From assembly GCF_039537505.1 (NCBI RefSeq), contig NZ_BAABAQ010000002.1, forward strand, positions 682,001 through 746,000: a DNA stretch of 64,000 bases, in the 5' to 3' direction. The position numbers and the translations under genes are program-made. How positions within the stretch are numbered: position 1 is the first letter of the stretch; each line of letters begins with the position of its first letter. The notes under the pieces are model-generated. The model did not search any database and was not told where the DNA came from. It worked only from the letters and a program-made list of their open reading frames with translations. Below are positions 8,374-19,232 of this stretch, in pieces. This DNA comes from Streptosporangium oxazolinicum (GTDB taxonomy: Bacteria; Actinomycetota; Actinomycetes; Streptosporangiales; Streptosporangiaceae).

Positions 8374-9342
8374 ATGTCCGAGCCCTCGTCCCCGCTCCCG
8401 GACGGTCCGTCCACCTTCGCCGACGGGGTACGTCTCGCGATCGGCACGCTGAGCGTGTTCCCGGTCCGTCCCGGAGTGGTCGACCGCCGGGCGGGGGGGA
8501 TCGCGATGGCGACGGCCCCGCTGGTGGGAGCGGTGATCGGGGCAGGCGGCGGGCTGGTGCTGATGATCTCCCTGTCGCTGGGGACGGCACCGTTCCTGGC
8601 GTCGGTGCTGGCCGTGGCGACCGTGGCGATGCTCACCCGGGGGCTGCACCTGGACGGGCTGGCCGACCTCGCCGACGGGCTGGGCAGCGCCAAACCCGCC
8701 GAGCGGGCACTGGAGATCATGAAGCGGTCGGACATCGGCCCCTTCGGCGTGATAACGCTGATCTTCGTCCTGCTGGTACAGGTGGCGGCCCTGTGGGAGG
8801 CCACCCGCGCGGGAGCGGGGACGGGCGCGATCACCCTGATCGCGGCCTGCGCGGCCGGACGGCTCGCCCTCACGTGGGCCTGCCGCGCGGGCATCCCCCC
8901 GGCGCGCCCCGACGGGCTCGGCGCGATGGTCGCGGGCACCGTACGGCGGAGCGTCGCGGTGGCCGTGACCGTGCTGGCACTCGCGGGAACGGCGGCACTG
9001 GTCTATCTCCACGGCGTCGGCGCCCTCGACCTGTGGTCCTCCGGCCCCTCGTCCGAGCCCTACGGGGGGTTCGGGGAGGGCTATGTGGCCTATGCGGACA
9101 TCACCAACCACCTCCCCGTGATCGAGGCAAGCACCCCCGGCGTGGGCCTCATGTCGGGTCTGGGGCCGTTCGTCACCCCCTGGGGTCTCCCTCTCGCCAT
9201 GCTCGTGGGGCTGCTGGTGGCCTGGGCCGTACGACGCAGGGCCGTACGGCGGCTCGGTGGCGTCACCGGTGACGTGCTCGGTGCCCTCGTCGAGATCGCC
9301 ACCGCGACGACCCTGCTGGCCTGCACGATTCTCACGAACTGA
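8374..9342 (+). CDS. cobS: Adenosylcobinamide-GDP ribazoletransferase (cobalamin synthase)
   Basis: A 322-residue polytopic membrane enzyme that joins adenosylcobinamide-GDP to alpha-ribazole in the last step of B12 assembly. Family motifs are GLHLDGLADLADGLG (metal/phosphate binding) and EIMKRSDIGPFGV. At least six hydrophobic segments are present. The start ATG at 8374 gives MSEPSSPLPDGPSTFADGVRL, the usual length. The upstream extension to 8242 is not convincing. With cobU it forms the nucleotide-loop half of the pathway. No cobalamin riboswitch was recognisable in 8172-8373. Confidence 0.93.
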   Translation: MSEPSSPLPDGPSTFADGVRLAIGTLSVFPVRPGVVDRRAGGIAMATAPLVGAVIGAGGGLVLMISLSLGTAPFLASVLAVATVAMLTRGLHLDGLADLADGLGSAKPAERALEIMKRSDIGPFGVITLIFVLLVQVAALWEATRAGAGTGAITLIAACAAGRLALTWACRAGIPPARPDGLGAMVAGTVRRSVAVAVTVLALAGTAALVYLHGVGALDLWSSGPSSEPYGGFGEGYVAYADITNHLPVIEASTPGVGLMSGLGPFVTPWGLPLAMLVGLLVAWAVRRRAVRRLGGVTGDVLGALVEIATATTLLACTILTN

Positions 9343-9415
9343 TCTCCCTCCCGGCCCGACCCGAAGAGATCCGGAGAGACCCGAAGAGATCCGAAAGACC
9401 TTCCCCGCCCGGCTC

Positions 9416-10336
9416 TCACGCGACGGCGGCCGGGACCGGCCGCTCGACCGGCCGGTATGTGAACAGCAACGCCGAGACCACCGCCAGCAGCGCCGAGCCG
9501 ACCAGGCCCGTGATCCCCGCGACGGCGAACACCGGCGGGTCGGCCGCGTCGCCGACGAGCAGCATCAGACCCGCCGAGGCGTTCAGCGATCCGTGCCCGA
9601 CGACCGCGGGCCAGACGCTTCCCGAATAGAGGCGGAGCCAGCCGAGCAGGGCTCCGAAGCTCACACAGAAGACGATGAACATCGGCGCGGCCCACGCCCC
9701 CAGCTCGGGGTAGTTGTATCCGCGCAGGGTGAGCGGGAAGTGCCAGAGTCCCCAGATCACCCCGGACACCAGGAGTGCCCGCCAGGTGCCGAGCGGTGCC
9801 AGACGTGGCAGCAGCCAGCCCCGCCACCCCCACTCCTCGCCGAAGGCCGCGACCGAGTTGACCAGCGGGGCGATCAGCACGATCGCCGCGACCTGCGCGG
9901 CCACCAGGAGTCCGGTCGCCACCGGGGGCGGCCCGCCCGGCGTGGCCGCCAGGCTCTCGCGGAACAGGCTGAACTCTCGCAGGTCGACGGAGAGCAGGCC
10001 GAGGGCGGCGCTGAGCGCGATCGCGGCGACGACCAGCACGGGGATGCCGAACCAGGCCAGCGCGATCAGCGCGAGCATGCGGCCCCGGCTCCCGCCCGCC
10101 GACAGACCGGTTCGCGCCGCCCACTCGCGCCCGGTGGCGGGATCCCCGAGCCACCTGCCGCGCAGCCGGACGGCGAGGACTCCGAGCGCCGGGGTGAACA
10201 TCATCGCCACCCCGATCGCCGTGAACACGAGCGTGCCGGTCGGCGCGTCCGCCAGCCAGAGGGGGAGGGCGAACAACCAGGACAGGCCGAACGCGACGAG
10301 CAGGAACAACCACAGGTCGGGGAATCGACGAAGCAT
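9416..10336 (-). CDS. CPBP family intramembrane glutamic endopeptidase
   Basis: A 306-residue protein with about eight membrane segments. The CPBP/Abi signature appears as AAFGEEWGWRGWLLPRLAPL, containing the EExxxR motif, with a later GVIWGLWHFPLTLRGYN containing the conserved His. The family includes CAAX-prenyl protease-like enzymes and bacteriocin self-immunity proteins. The role here cannot be assigned. It converges on cobS and is followed upstream by unrelated genes. Confidence 0.88.
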   Translation of the reverse strand: MLRRFPDLWLFLLVAFGLSWLFALPLWLADAPTGTLVFTAIGVAMMFTPALGVLAVRLRGRWLGDPATGREWAARTGLSAGGSRGRMLALIALAWFGIPVLVVAAIALSAALGLLSVDLREFSLFRESLAATPGGPPPVATGLLVAAQVAAIVLIAPLVNSVAAFGEEWGWRGWLLPRLAPLGTWRALLVSGVIWGLWHFPLTLRGYNYPELGAWAAPMFIVFCVSFGALLGWLRLYSGSVWPAVVGHGSLNASAGLMLLVGDAADPPVFAVAGITGLVGSALLAVVSALLFTYRPVERPVPAAVA

Positions 10337-10526
10337 GACACCGCCTTCGGGCGCTTGGACGCGAGAGGACCGGGCGAGAGGACTGGAAAGGCGGCGGACG
10401 CGACCGCGAGAGGGTCGTCAACCGCGAGAAGGATGAAGGGGCCGGAAGACCGCGGTGGAAAAGAACGGGCGGAGGAAAACAGGCGAAGGAGAGAAAAGGA
10501 AAGGGATGGACGGGCCGGAGCGGGGG

Positions 10527-11564
10527 TCAGCGGGCGGACGGCCCGGTGGACGCCCGGTCCGCGAGGGTGTTCAGCAGGGCGGCACCGCTCTCCGCGTCGT
10601 CGATCGAGACGGCGAGGCGGCCACCGGAGACGTACCCCACCACGAGGCACTCCCCGCCGCGGATCATGACCGTCACGGCTCCCGGCAGCCCCCTGACGCC
10701 CCAGCCTCCGACGTTGGACGGGAACAGCTCCTCCGACCAGGCCCGCTCCACCCGCTCGATCGGGATGTGCTTGCGAGGCAGGCGGAACGGCCCGTAGAAG
10801 AGCGAGAGCCCCTCCTCGGTGACCTGCACCCGCACCGAGCTGAAGGTCACCCCCACCAGGCCCGCGAGGGACATGATCGTCGCGGGGACCCACAGCGTGC
10901 CGTCGCCGCCGATCAGGGCGAGCACGGCGCACCCCAGGCCCGCGGCCAGGACGGAACCGCCGAGCGCGACGAGCGGGCCGTTGCTCACCGAGGAGACCCA
11001 CACCGCGCGCTGGCCGGGGCGGAGCGGGAGCCGCCGCGTGGGGACGGCGGACGGCTCGGGGCGGTCGTCGGGCCCCGGGCGGGCGGCGAGGGTGCCGAGC
11101 CAGCCGCCCAGCACCAGCCCCGCGACCGCGAGCAGCGCGCTCCACCCCAGGTCGGCGGCCTGCCTCCAGCCGGGGGCGTCGAGGTTGGCCGTCAGCGTGA
11201 CCGCCTGCAACCCCGGGAGGAACAGGCCGGCACCGCCCAGCAGGGCACCGAGCCCCATGCGGCTCGCTCTGCGCCGGAACATCGCGGTGTTGGTGAGCGC
11301 GAGCACCCAGGCCCCGCCCGCGAGCAGCACCCACAGGCCCACCTGGAACAGCAGCGAGGCGACGAACGGCATCGAGTTGTCGGGGGCGCCGGACGGGCCC
11401 CAGTGCGTGGCGATCGGATCGGGCAGCCGGTCTCGCAGCATCAGCGGCGCGGCGATCAGCGCGGCGGTCACCAGCGCGCCCCAACCGGCGGCGATGGACA
11501 GGAATCGGGCTCGCAGCCCCACGTTGGTCACCCCTTCGAAGGACCGGGCTCCCGGCCCGGTCAT
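10527..11564 (-). CDS. DUF1648-domain membrane protein
   Basis: A 345-residue membrane protein. The first third carries the DUF1648 pattern (DRLPDPIATHWGPSGAPDN) within four predicted membrane helices. A C-terminal soluble region of about 110 residues resembles a PH-like fold (VRVQVTEEGLSLFYGPFRLP). Its start overlaps the stop of the GntR gene by 4 nt, so both are translated from one message. DUF1648 proteins next to small GntR regulators are common in Gram-positives, but the function is not established. Confidence 0.85.
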   Translation of the reverse strand: MTGPGARSFEGVTNVGLRARFLSIAAGWGALVTAALIAAPLMLRDRLPDPIATHWGPSGAPDNSMPFVASLLFQVGLWVLLAGGAWVLALTNTAMFRRRASRMGLGALLGGAGLFLPGLQAVTLTANLDAPGWRQAADLGWSALLAVAGLVLGGWLGTLAARPGPDDRPEPSAVPTRRLPLRPGQRAVWVSSVSNGPLVALGGSVLAAGLGCAVLALIGGDGTLWVPATIMSLAGLVGVTFSSVRVQVTEEGLSLFYGPFRLPRKHIPIERVERAWSEELFPSNVGGWGVRGLPGAVTVMIRGGECLVVGYVSGGRLAVSIDDAESGAALLNTLADRASTGPSAR

Positions 11565-11908
11565 GACAGTTCTCTGATGAGCTCGATGACGTCGTCGTGG
11601 CGGTAGCCGTACTGGACCGCCTCGTCGAGCAGGGAGCGGAGTTTCTCCTCGATGACGCTGCGCGGGTTGGGGCGGCTGAGCACGCTCACGCCGCGCCCCC
11701 GGCGGAACTCCAGCACCCCCTCGTCGCGCAGGTCCCGCAGGGCGCGCAGCACCGTGTTGGCGTTGATGCCCAGCGCGGCGGCCAGGTCGCGGGCCGGTGG
11801 GAGCCGGTCTCCCGGAGCGTACGAACCCTCGGCGACGGCGCGTCTGATCGCCTCGGCGACCTGCTCGTGCAGTGGCCGGGGATCGTTCAGATCCAAGGTA
11901 AGCAACAT
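11561..11908 (-). CDS. Small GntR-family regulator (YtrA-like)
   Basis: A 115-residue protein with only a winged-helix domain plus a short tail, the size of YtrA-type GntR regulators. DNA-binding features are LHEQVAEAIRRAVAEG, PPARDLAAALGINANTVLRA and LEFRRGRGVSVL. The ATG at 11908 is preferred to 11974 because it gives the standard family start MLLTLDLNDPRPLHEQ and leaves the operator-like repeats upstream. It probably autoregulates itself and the coupled DUF1648 gene through those repeats. Confidence 0.88.
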   Translation of the reverse strand: MLLTLDLNDPRPLHEQVAEAIRRAVAEGSYAPGDRLPPARDLAAALGINANTVLRALRDLRDEGVLEFRRGRGVSVLSRPNPRSVIEEKLRSLLDEAVQYGYRHDDVIELIRELS

Positions 11909-11970
11909 AGTGCTATCGACATTAGCACCAAGTCGCCCGATGGTGCCACTCCAAATAGCACCATCGGGCG
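11908..11970. promoter_or_regulatory. Putative GntR operator cluster with a 13-bp inverted repeat
   Basis: A perfect inverted repeat CGCCCGATGGTGC (11934-11946) / GCACCATCGGGCG (11958-11970) lies between the divergent GntR and pepA genes. The core word TAGCACCA recurs as ATAGCACCAT at 11956-11965 and TTAGCACCAA at 11922-11931. It recurs in reverse as TAGTGCTATC starting at 11908. The arrangement fits dimer binding by the adjacent GntR protein. Binding is inferred. Confidence 0.6.
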
Positions 11971-12034
11971 GCACAATTCGTAGGACGAACCCTCGTTTAT
12001 GCGTACTGCGCCAGCCCGACTAGCATCGGCCTAC

Positions 12035-13546
12035 GTGACCACTGTGCGGCTTACCCCAACTGACAACGCTGTCTCGTTCGATACCGACGCGCTGGTCGTC
12101 GGCGTCCACACCGGACCGGACGGTCCGCTTCCCGCTCCCGGGGCCGAGGGCCTCGACCAGGCGCTCGGTGGCAGGCTCGCCGCCACGCTCGAGAGCGTGG
12201 GCGCCAAGGGTAAGCCGGGCGAGATCTCCAAGATCCCCACCTTCGGCGCGCTGACCGCTCCCCTGCTGGTCGTCGTCGGCCTGGGCGACGTCCCCGATGA
12301 CGGTCCCGCCGGCGGCTACGACGCCGAGGTCCTGCGCCGCGCCGCGGGCACCGCGGTCCGCGCCCTGGCCGGTACCGGCCGCGTGGCGCTCGCCCTGCCC
12401 GCCGCGAGCGCGGAGCACGCGGGCGCCGTCACCCTGGGCGGCCTTCTCGGCGCCTACTCCTTCACCAGATACCGCACCGCCGGAGAGCAGAGCTCCCCGG
12501 TGTCCGAGCTGGCCGTGCTGACCGACGCCGAGGGCGCCCAGGCCGCGATCGATCGCGCCACCACCCTGGCCGGGTCGGTCTCGCTCGTCCGCGACCTGGT
12601 CAACACCCCGCCGTCGGACCTGTGGCCGGCCCGCTTCGCCGAGATCGCCGAGCAGGTGGGCACCGAGGCCGGCCTGTCGGTGGAGATCCTGGACGAGAAG
12701 GAGCTCAAGGAGGGCGGCTACGGCGGCATCGTCGCCGTCGGCCAGGGGTCGGCCAACCCGCCCCGGCTGGTCCGCCTCTCCTACAGCCACCCCGAGGCCG
12801 GCACGAAGCTCGCGTACGTCGGCAAGGGCATCACCTTCGACTCGGGCGGCCTGTCGCTCAAGCCGACGACCTCGATGGACTGGATGAAGTCGGACATGGG
12901 CGGCGCGGGCGCGGTCTTCGGCGCCCTCCTGGCGATCGCCAGGCTGGGCCTGAAGGTCAACGCGGTCGGCTACCTCTGCCTGGCGGAGAACATGCCGAGC
13001 GGCACCGCGCAGCGCCCCTCCGACGTGTTCACCAGCTTCGCGGGCAAGACCGTCGAGGTGCTCGACACCGACGCCGAGGGCCGCCTGGTCCTGATCGACG
13101 GCATCGCCCGCGCCGGGCAGGACGACCCCGACGTGATCGTCGACGTCGCGACGCTCACCGGCGCGCAGATCGTCGCGCTGGGCTGGCGGACGGCGGGCGT
13201 CATGGGCAACGACGACGACCTCCGCGCGGAGATCGTCGCGACGGCGGGCGAGCAGGGCGAGGCCGCGTGGCCCATGCCCCTGCCCGACGAGCTCCGCAAG
13301 GGTCTCGACTCCCCGGTGGCCGACATCGCCAACCTGCACCCCGAGCGTTTCGGCGGGATGCTGACGGCCGCCATCTTCCTGCGGGAATTCGTGCCGGACG
13401 GGGTCCGTTGGGCACACATTGACATGGCCGGTCCCGCCTTCAACAAGGGCGAGGCCCACGGCTACACGCCGAAGGGCGGCACCGGGGCGATCACCCGGAC
13501 GCTCGTCGGCCTGGCCGAGCGCTACGCGGGCGAGTCCCCTCGGTAA
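12035..13546 (+). CDS. pepA: Leucyl aminopeptidase (M17)
   Basis: A 503-residue cytosolic M17 aminopeptidase releasing N-terminal residues from peptides. The metal-binding/catalytic block VLDTDAEGRLVLIDGIARAG and the upstream GKGITFDSGGLSLKP with WMKSDMGGAG are intact. The GTG at 12035 is chosen because a TAGCAT box (12021-12026) lies 8 nt before it, the layout of a leaderless transcript, and the product then begins VTTVRLTPTDNAV. The 11999 alternative adds 12 residues. Confidence 0.93.
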   Translation: MTTVRLTPTDNAVSFDTDALVVGVHTGPDGPLPAPGAEGLDQALGGRLAATLESVGAKGKPGEISKIPTFGALTAPLLVVVGLGDVPDDGPAGGYDAEVLRRAAGTAVRALAGTGRVALALPAASAEHAGAVTLGGLLGAYSFTRYRTAGEQSSPVSELAVLTDAEGAQAAIDRATTLAGSVSLVRDLVNTPPSDLWPARFAEIAEQVGTEAGLSVEILDEKELKEGGYGGIVAVGQGSANPPRLVRLSYSHPEAGTKLAYVGKGITFDSGGLSLKPTTSMDWMKSDMGGAGAVFGALLAIARLGLKVNAVGYLCLAENMPSGTAQRPSDVFTSFAGKTVEVLDTDAEGRLVLIDGIARAGQDDPDVIVDVATLTGAQIVALGWRTAGVMGNDDDLRAEIVATAGEQGEAAWPMPLPDELRKGLDSPVADIANLHPERFGGMLTAAIFLREFVPDGVRWAHIDMAGPAFNKGEAHGYTPKGGTGAITRTLVGLAERYAGESPR

Positions 13547-13753
13547 CCGTTGTCGCCGCGCGAGCGGGTCACAAGCAACCTAGACAAATGAAAAGATGCG
13601 GTTGCCGGGGTCAGGCCAAGGGCGGGCACCGGCGCGGCGCCGAGCCGGGCCCGGCGGCGGTGTGGATGCGATCGAGGATCCGCGCGGCCGCCCAGGGCGC
13701 GACGAGGGGCGCGACCGTGAAGACGGTATTTCGATCCGACAAGGAGCTTTCCT

Positions 13754-15133
13754 GTGGCTGATGGCAGCGGCCCCTACGACATCGTCGTCCTAGGTGGCGG
13801 TAGCGGAGGGTATGCCTGCGCTCTGCGGGCGGCCGAGCTGGGCAAGACGGTCGCGCTGATCGAGAAGGACAAGATCGGCGGCACGTGCCTGCACCGTGGA
13901 TGCATTCCCACCAAGGCGCTTCTGCACTCCGCGGAGGTCGCCGACGAGACGCGGGAAAGCGCGACCTACGGCGTCAAGGCCCGTTTCGAGGGCATCGACG
14001 TGCCCTCGGTCCACGCGTTCAAGGACAAGATCGTCAATCGCGCCTGGAAGGGCGTGCAGGGCCTTCTCAAGAGCAAGGGCATCACGATCATCGAGGGTGA
14101 GGGCCGTCTCGCGGGCCCGAACCGGGTGGCGGTGGGCTCCGAGGTCTACGAGGGCCGCAACATCGTGCTGGCGACCGGCTCCGCGCCCAGGTCCCTTCCG
14201 GGCCTGGAGATCGACGGCGAGCGGGTCATCACCAGCGAGCACGCGCTCAAGCTCGACCGGGTGCCCACCTCGGTGGTCGTCCTGGGCGGCGGCGTCATCG
14301 GCGTGGAGTTCGCCAGCGTCTGGCGCTCCTTCGGCGCCGAGGTGACGATCGTCGAGGCCCTGCCGCACCTGCTGCCCCTGGAGGAGGAGTCCAGCTCCAA
14401 GCTGCTGGAGCGCTCTTTCCGCCGCCGCGGCATCAAGCAGGAGCTGGGCGTCTTCTTCGAGGGCGTCAAGACCACCGACACCGGCGTGGTCGTCAACCTG
14501 GCCAACGGCAAGACCCTCGACGCCGAGCTGCTCCTCGTCGCGGTCGGCCGCGGCGCGGTCTCCGCGGGCATGGGCTTCGAGGAGGCGGGCGTCGCGATCG
14601 AGCGCGGCACCGTCACGGTGAACGAGTTCTGCCAGACCAGCGTGCCGGGCGTGTACGCGGTCGGCGACCTCATCCCGACCCTGCAGCTCGCGCACGCGGG
14701 CTTCGCCGAGGGCATCCTGGTGGCCGAGCACATCGCCGGGCTGAACCCCGTGCCGATCGACTACGACGGCGTGCCCCGGATCACCTACTCCGACCCCGAG
14801 GTCGCCTCGGTGGGCATCACCTCCGCCCAGGCCAAGGAGCGCGGCCACGAGATCGTCGAGCTGACCTACGACCTCGCGGGCAACCCCAAGAGCCAGATCC
14901 TGCAGACACAGGGCGCCGTCAAGATCATCGCGAAGAAGGACGGCCCGGTGCTCGGCGTGCACATGGTCGGCCGCCGCATCGGCGAGCTGGTGACCGAGGG
15001 GCAGCTGATCTACAACTGGGAGGCCCTGCCCTCCGAGGTCGCGCAGCTGATCCACGCGCACCCCACCCAGTCCGAGGCCGTCGGCGAGGCGATGCTGGCG
15101 CTGGCCGGCAAGCCGCTCCACGTCCACAACTAA
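13754..15133 (+). CDS. lpdA: Dihydrolipoyl dehydrogenase (E3)
   Basis: A 459-residue FAD-dependent oxidoreductase, the E3 subunit of 2-oxoacid dehydrogenase complexes. The redox disulfide is in GGTCLHRGCIPTKALL and the C-terminal catalytic His in HAHPTQSEAVGEA. Both Rossmann motifs (VVLGGGSGGYACALRAAELG and VVVLGGGVIGVEFAS) are present. The GTG start has an AAGGAG site 7 nt upstream. It lies 36 bp before sucB, so the pair forms a dehydrogenase-complex operon, near lipB and lipA that supply its lipoyl cofactor. Confidence 0.95.
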   Translation: MADGSGPYDIVVLGGGSGGYACALRAAELGKTVALIEKDKIGGTCLHRGCIPTKALLHSAEVADETRESATYGVKARFEGIDVPSVHAFKDKIVNRAWKGVQGLLKSKGITIIEGEGRLAGPNRVAVGSEVYEGRNIVLATGSAPRSLPGLEIDGERVITSEHALKLDRVPTSVVVLGGGVIGVEFASVWRSFGAEVTIVEALPHLLPLEEESSSKLLERSFRRRGIKQELGVFFEGVKTTDTGVVVNLANGKTLDAELLLVAVGRGAVSAGMGFEEAGVAIERGTVTVNEFCQTSVPGVYAVGDLIPTLQLAHAGFAEGILVAEHIAGLNPVPIDYDGVPRITYSDPEVASVGITSAQAKERGHEIVELTYDLAGNPKSQILQTQGAVKIIAKKDGPVLGVHMVGRRIGELVTEGQLIYNWEALPSEVAQLIHAHPTQSEAVGEAMLALAGKPLHVHN

Positions 15134-15169
15134 CGCAAGCCCTCACTCGGAACGCGAGAGAAGACACCA

Positions 15170-16675
<1,506 letters not shown>

Positions 16676-16692
16676 TCACCCGTTCTCTCCCA

Positions 16693-16726
16693 CCGGGCCG
16701 GTCCGCGACGTCGCGGACCGGCCCGG
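16693..16726 (+). terminator. Strong intrinsic terminator after sucB
   Basis: A perfect palindrome of two 16-nt arms (CCGGGCCGGTCCGCGA / TCGCGGACCGGCCCGG) separated by CG, 17 nt past the stop codon. It is followed by a CTCGTTCTT stretch. It closes the lpdA-sucB unit. Confidence 0.85.
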
Positions 16727-16843
16727 CTCGTTCTTCCCCGTCCCGGCGATGCGAGGGGCGTTCCCGTACGAACCCGGCGACGCGAATCCGGTGGGTGCCC
16801 GGTTCCCGAAGAGTCCAGGGGGAGGTCGATTACATTGGACGGT

Positions 16844-17740
16844 ATGACGATCATCGTGACCGGGTCCTCGGGCCTGCTGGGGTCGGCTCTGGTCAGGGCT
16901 CTGCGGGACGACGGCGCCCGGGTGGTCCGTTTGGTCCGGCGGGTGCCGGAAGGCGACGACGAGGCCTTCTGGAACCCGGCGAAGGGGGTCGTCGAGCAGG
17001 CGGCGCTGGAGGGCGCGGAGGCGGTGGTCCACCTCGCGGGCGCGGGCATCGGCGACCGGCGCTGGAGCGATGACTACAAGCGCGAGGTGGTCCGCAGCCG
17101 GGTCGAGGGGACCAGGACACTGGCGGGCGCGCTCGCCGATCTGGAGTCGAAGCCCGCGGTGCTGCTGTCCGGTTCGGCGATCGGCTTCTACGGCGACACC
17201 GGGGAGGTGGCGGTGGACGAGACGGCGCCCGCGGGTGCCGGGTTCCTCGCGCGAGAGGTCGTGGTGCCCTGGGAGGCGGAGACGGCGCCCGCCGAGGAGG
17301 CGGGAATCCGGGTGGCGAGGCTCCGTACCGGCCTGGTGCTGAGCGGCCGGGGCGGCATGCTGTCGCGGATCCTCCCGATCTTCAAGGCGGGGCTGGGCGC
17401 CCCGCTGGGCTCCGGGCGGCAGTACTGGTCGTGGATCTCCATCGACGACTGGGTGCTCGCCGTACGACACATCCTGAAAAATCCTGAAATCTCGGGGCCG
17501 GTGAATCTGACGGCACCCGAACCGGTCACCAACGCCGAGTTCACCAAGGCGCTCGGTGCGGCCCTCCACCGTCCCACGATGCCGCTGGCCGTGCCGGGCT
17601 TCGTGCTGCGCACGGCCCTCGGGGAGTTCGCCGAGGAGGGGGTGCTGACCGGCCAGCGGGTGATCCCGCGGCGCCTGCTCGACAGCGGTCACGCGTTCCG
17701 GCATACGCGTCTCAACGAGGCACTGACCGCCGTACTCTAA
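16844..17740 (+). CDS. TIGR01777 family NAD(P)-binding epimerase-like protein
   Basis: A 298-residue extended short-chain dehydrogenase-like protein of the TIGR01777 (YfcH/SulA-like) group. The nucleotide loop is TGSSGLLGSALVRAL, and GAGIGDRRWSDDYK and GSAIGFYGDTGE are family motifs. The ATG at 16844 is preceded by TACATT (16831-16836), spaced for leaderless transcription. The family reaction is unknown. Confidence 0.9.
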   Translation: MTIIVTGSSGLLGSALVRALRDDGARVVRLVRRVPEGDDEAFWNPAKGVVEQAALEGAEAVVHLAGAGIGDRRWSDDYKREVVRSRVEGTRTLAGALADLESKPAVLLSGSAIGFYGDTGEVAVDETAPAGAGFLAREVVVPWEAETAPAEEAGIRVARLRTGLVLSGRGGMLSRILPIFKAGLGAPLGSGRQYWSWISIDDWVLAVRHILKNPEISGPVNLTAPEPVTNAEFTKALGAALHRPTMPLAVPGFVLRTALGEFAEEGVLTGQRVIPRRLLDSGHAFRHTRLNEALTAVL

Positions 17741-17788
17741 GATCCCTGTTTTCAGCGTTCCGGCCGATGAAACCACTGGGAGACAGAC

Positions 17789-18526
17789 ATGGGCAGCCCC
17801 GGGCAGTCGCACATCCTCGCGATCGGAGGCGGCTCGTTCCGCGTCTCCATCCGCCAGGGGACCATGGAGGCGAGCCCGCTGCTCAGGTACGCCCTCGACC
17901 TCACCGGCCAGGACCGGCCCCGCCTGGGCCTGCTCGCCACCGCCACCGGCGACGACGCGGAGTGGCTGCTGAAGATGTACGGCGCCTTCGGCACGTGGGA
18001 CGTCGAGGTCAGCCACCTGACCGTGTTCCCGATGCCCAACGTCGAGGACCCGCGCGAGTGGGTTCTCAGCCAGGACATCATCTACGTCAGCGGCGGCAGC
18101 GTGGCCAACCTGGCGGCCCTGTGGCGGCTGCACGGCTTCGACGAGATCTTCGAGGAGGCGTGGCGGGCGGGCGTGGTGCTGGCGGGCCAGAGCGCCGGGG
18201 CGCTCTGCTGGCACGTGGGCGGCAACACCGACTCCTTCGGGCCGACGCTACGGGTGTGGTCCGACGGCCTGGGCATGCTCCCCTACTCCTGCGGCGTCCA
18301 CTACAACTCCGACCCGCAGCGCCGGCAGCTGCTGCACGAGGCGGTGGCCTCGGGCGAGCTGCCCGAGGGCTACGCCGCCGACGAGGGCGTCGCCCTGCAC
18401 TACGTGGGCACCGAGTTCATCCAGGCCGTCAGCGTGCACCCGGACGCCTACGCCTACAAGGTGGAGCACGACGGGGCGGGTGGGGCGAAGGAGTTCCGCA
18501 TCGAGCCTCGGCTTCTCACGTCTTAA
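17789..18526 (+). CDS. Peptidase E (S51 family)
   Basis: A 245-residue S51 serine peptidase-like protein. The nucleophile elbow is GQSAGALCW and the preceding YVSGGSVANLAALWRL matches the family's ligand-binding loop. Members hydrolyse N-terminal Asp dipeptides or, in the related cyanophycinase branch, cyanophycin. The length is that of dipeptidase-type members. It starts 48 nt after the epimerase gene. Confidence 0.87.
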   Translation: MGSPGQSHILAIGGGSFRVSIRQGTMEASPLLRYALDLTGQDRPRLGLLATATGDDAEWLLKMYGAFGTWDVEVSHLTVFPMPNVEDPREWVLSQDIIYVSGGSVANLAALWRLHGFDEIFEEAWRAGVVLAGQSAGALCWHVGGNTDSFGPTLRVWSDGLGMLPYSCGVHYNSDPQRRQLLHEAVASGELPEGYAADEGVALHYVGTEFIQAVSVHPDAYAYKVEHDGAGGAKEFRIEPRLLTS

Positions 18527-18554
18527 CCACGAACGGGTCAACTACTCTTGAGAC

Positions 18555-19232
18555 GTGAGTGACCTGGCAATCGTCCGTCTTGGCGTTGACTTCCCCTACG
18601 AGCAGGCATGGGATCTTCAGCGGCGCATCCACGCGCGCCGGGTGGCCGAGGAGATTCCCGACACCTGCCTGATGCTCGAACACGCGCCGGTCTACACGGC
18701 GGGCAAACGCACCGCGCCGCACGAGAGGCCCTCCGACGGCACCCCGGTCGTCGAGGTCGACCGGGGCGGGCGGATCACCTGGCACGGCCCCGGCCAGCTG
18801 GTCGGCTACCCGATCGTCAGGCTCGGCGGCCCGCTCGACGTGAACGCCTACGTGCGGCTCCTGGAGGAGACCCTGGTGCAGGTCTGCGCCGACTTCGGGG
18901 TCCAGGCGGGCCGGGTGGAGGGACGCGGGGGCGTCTGGGTGGCCGGAGACCCCTCGCACGGCCTGCCGGACAGGAAGGTCGGGGCGATCGGCATCCGGGT
19001 CTCGGGCGGCGTCACGATGCACGGGTTCGCACTCAACTGCTCCAACGACCCGAGCTGGTACAACCGGATCGTCCCGTGCGGCATCAGCGACGCCGGGGTC
19101 TCCTCGCTGTCGGCCGAGACCGGCCGCCGGATCGTGGTCGACGAGGTCCTGCCGTACGCAGAGAAGCACCTGGCCGAGGCGCTCGGCGCGCAGGCCTTCG
19201 AACTCCCCGAGGAAGACCTCTTCCGGCGCTGA
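18555..19232 (+). CDS. lipB: Lipoyl(octanoyl) transferase
   Basis: A 225-residue enzyme moving octanoate from acyl carrier protein to apo-lipoyl domains. Motifs: RGGRITWHGPGQLVGYPIVR, the catalytic Lys in RKVGAIGIRV, and the catalytic Cys in NRIVPCGI. The GTG start follows a TACTCT box, again consistent with a short or absent leader. It is followed by lipA after about 300 bp of repeat-like spacer, and both serve SucB upstream. Confidence 0.94.
   Translation: MSDLAIVRLGVDFPYEQAWDLQRRIHARRVAEEIPDTCLMLEHAPVYTAGKRTAPHERPSDGTPVVEVDRGGRITWHGPGQLVGYPIVRLGGPLDVNAYVRLLEETLVQVCADFGVQAGRVEGRGGVWVAGDPSHGLPDRKVGAIGIRVSGGVTMHGFALNCSNDPSWYNRIVPCGISDAGVSSLSAETGRRIVVDEVLPYAEKHLAEALGAQAFELPEEDLFRR

Noticed and set aside
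7113..8939. 608-codon frame antisense to cobU and cobS
   Set aside because: Low-complexity sequence spanning two unrelated genes that have strong motifs on the plus strand.
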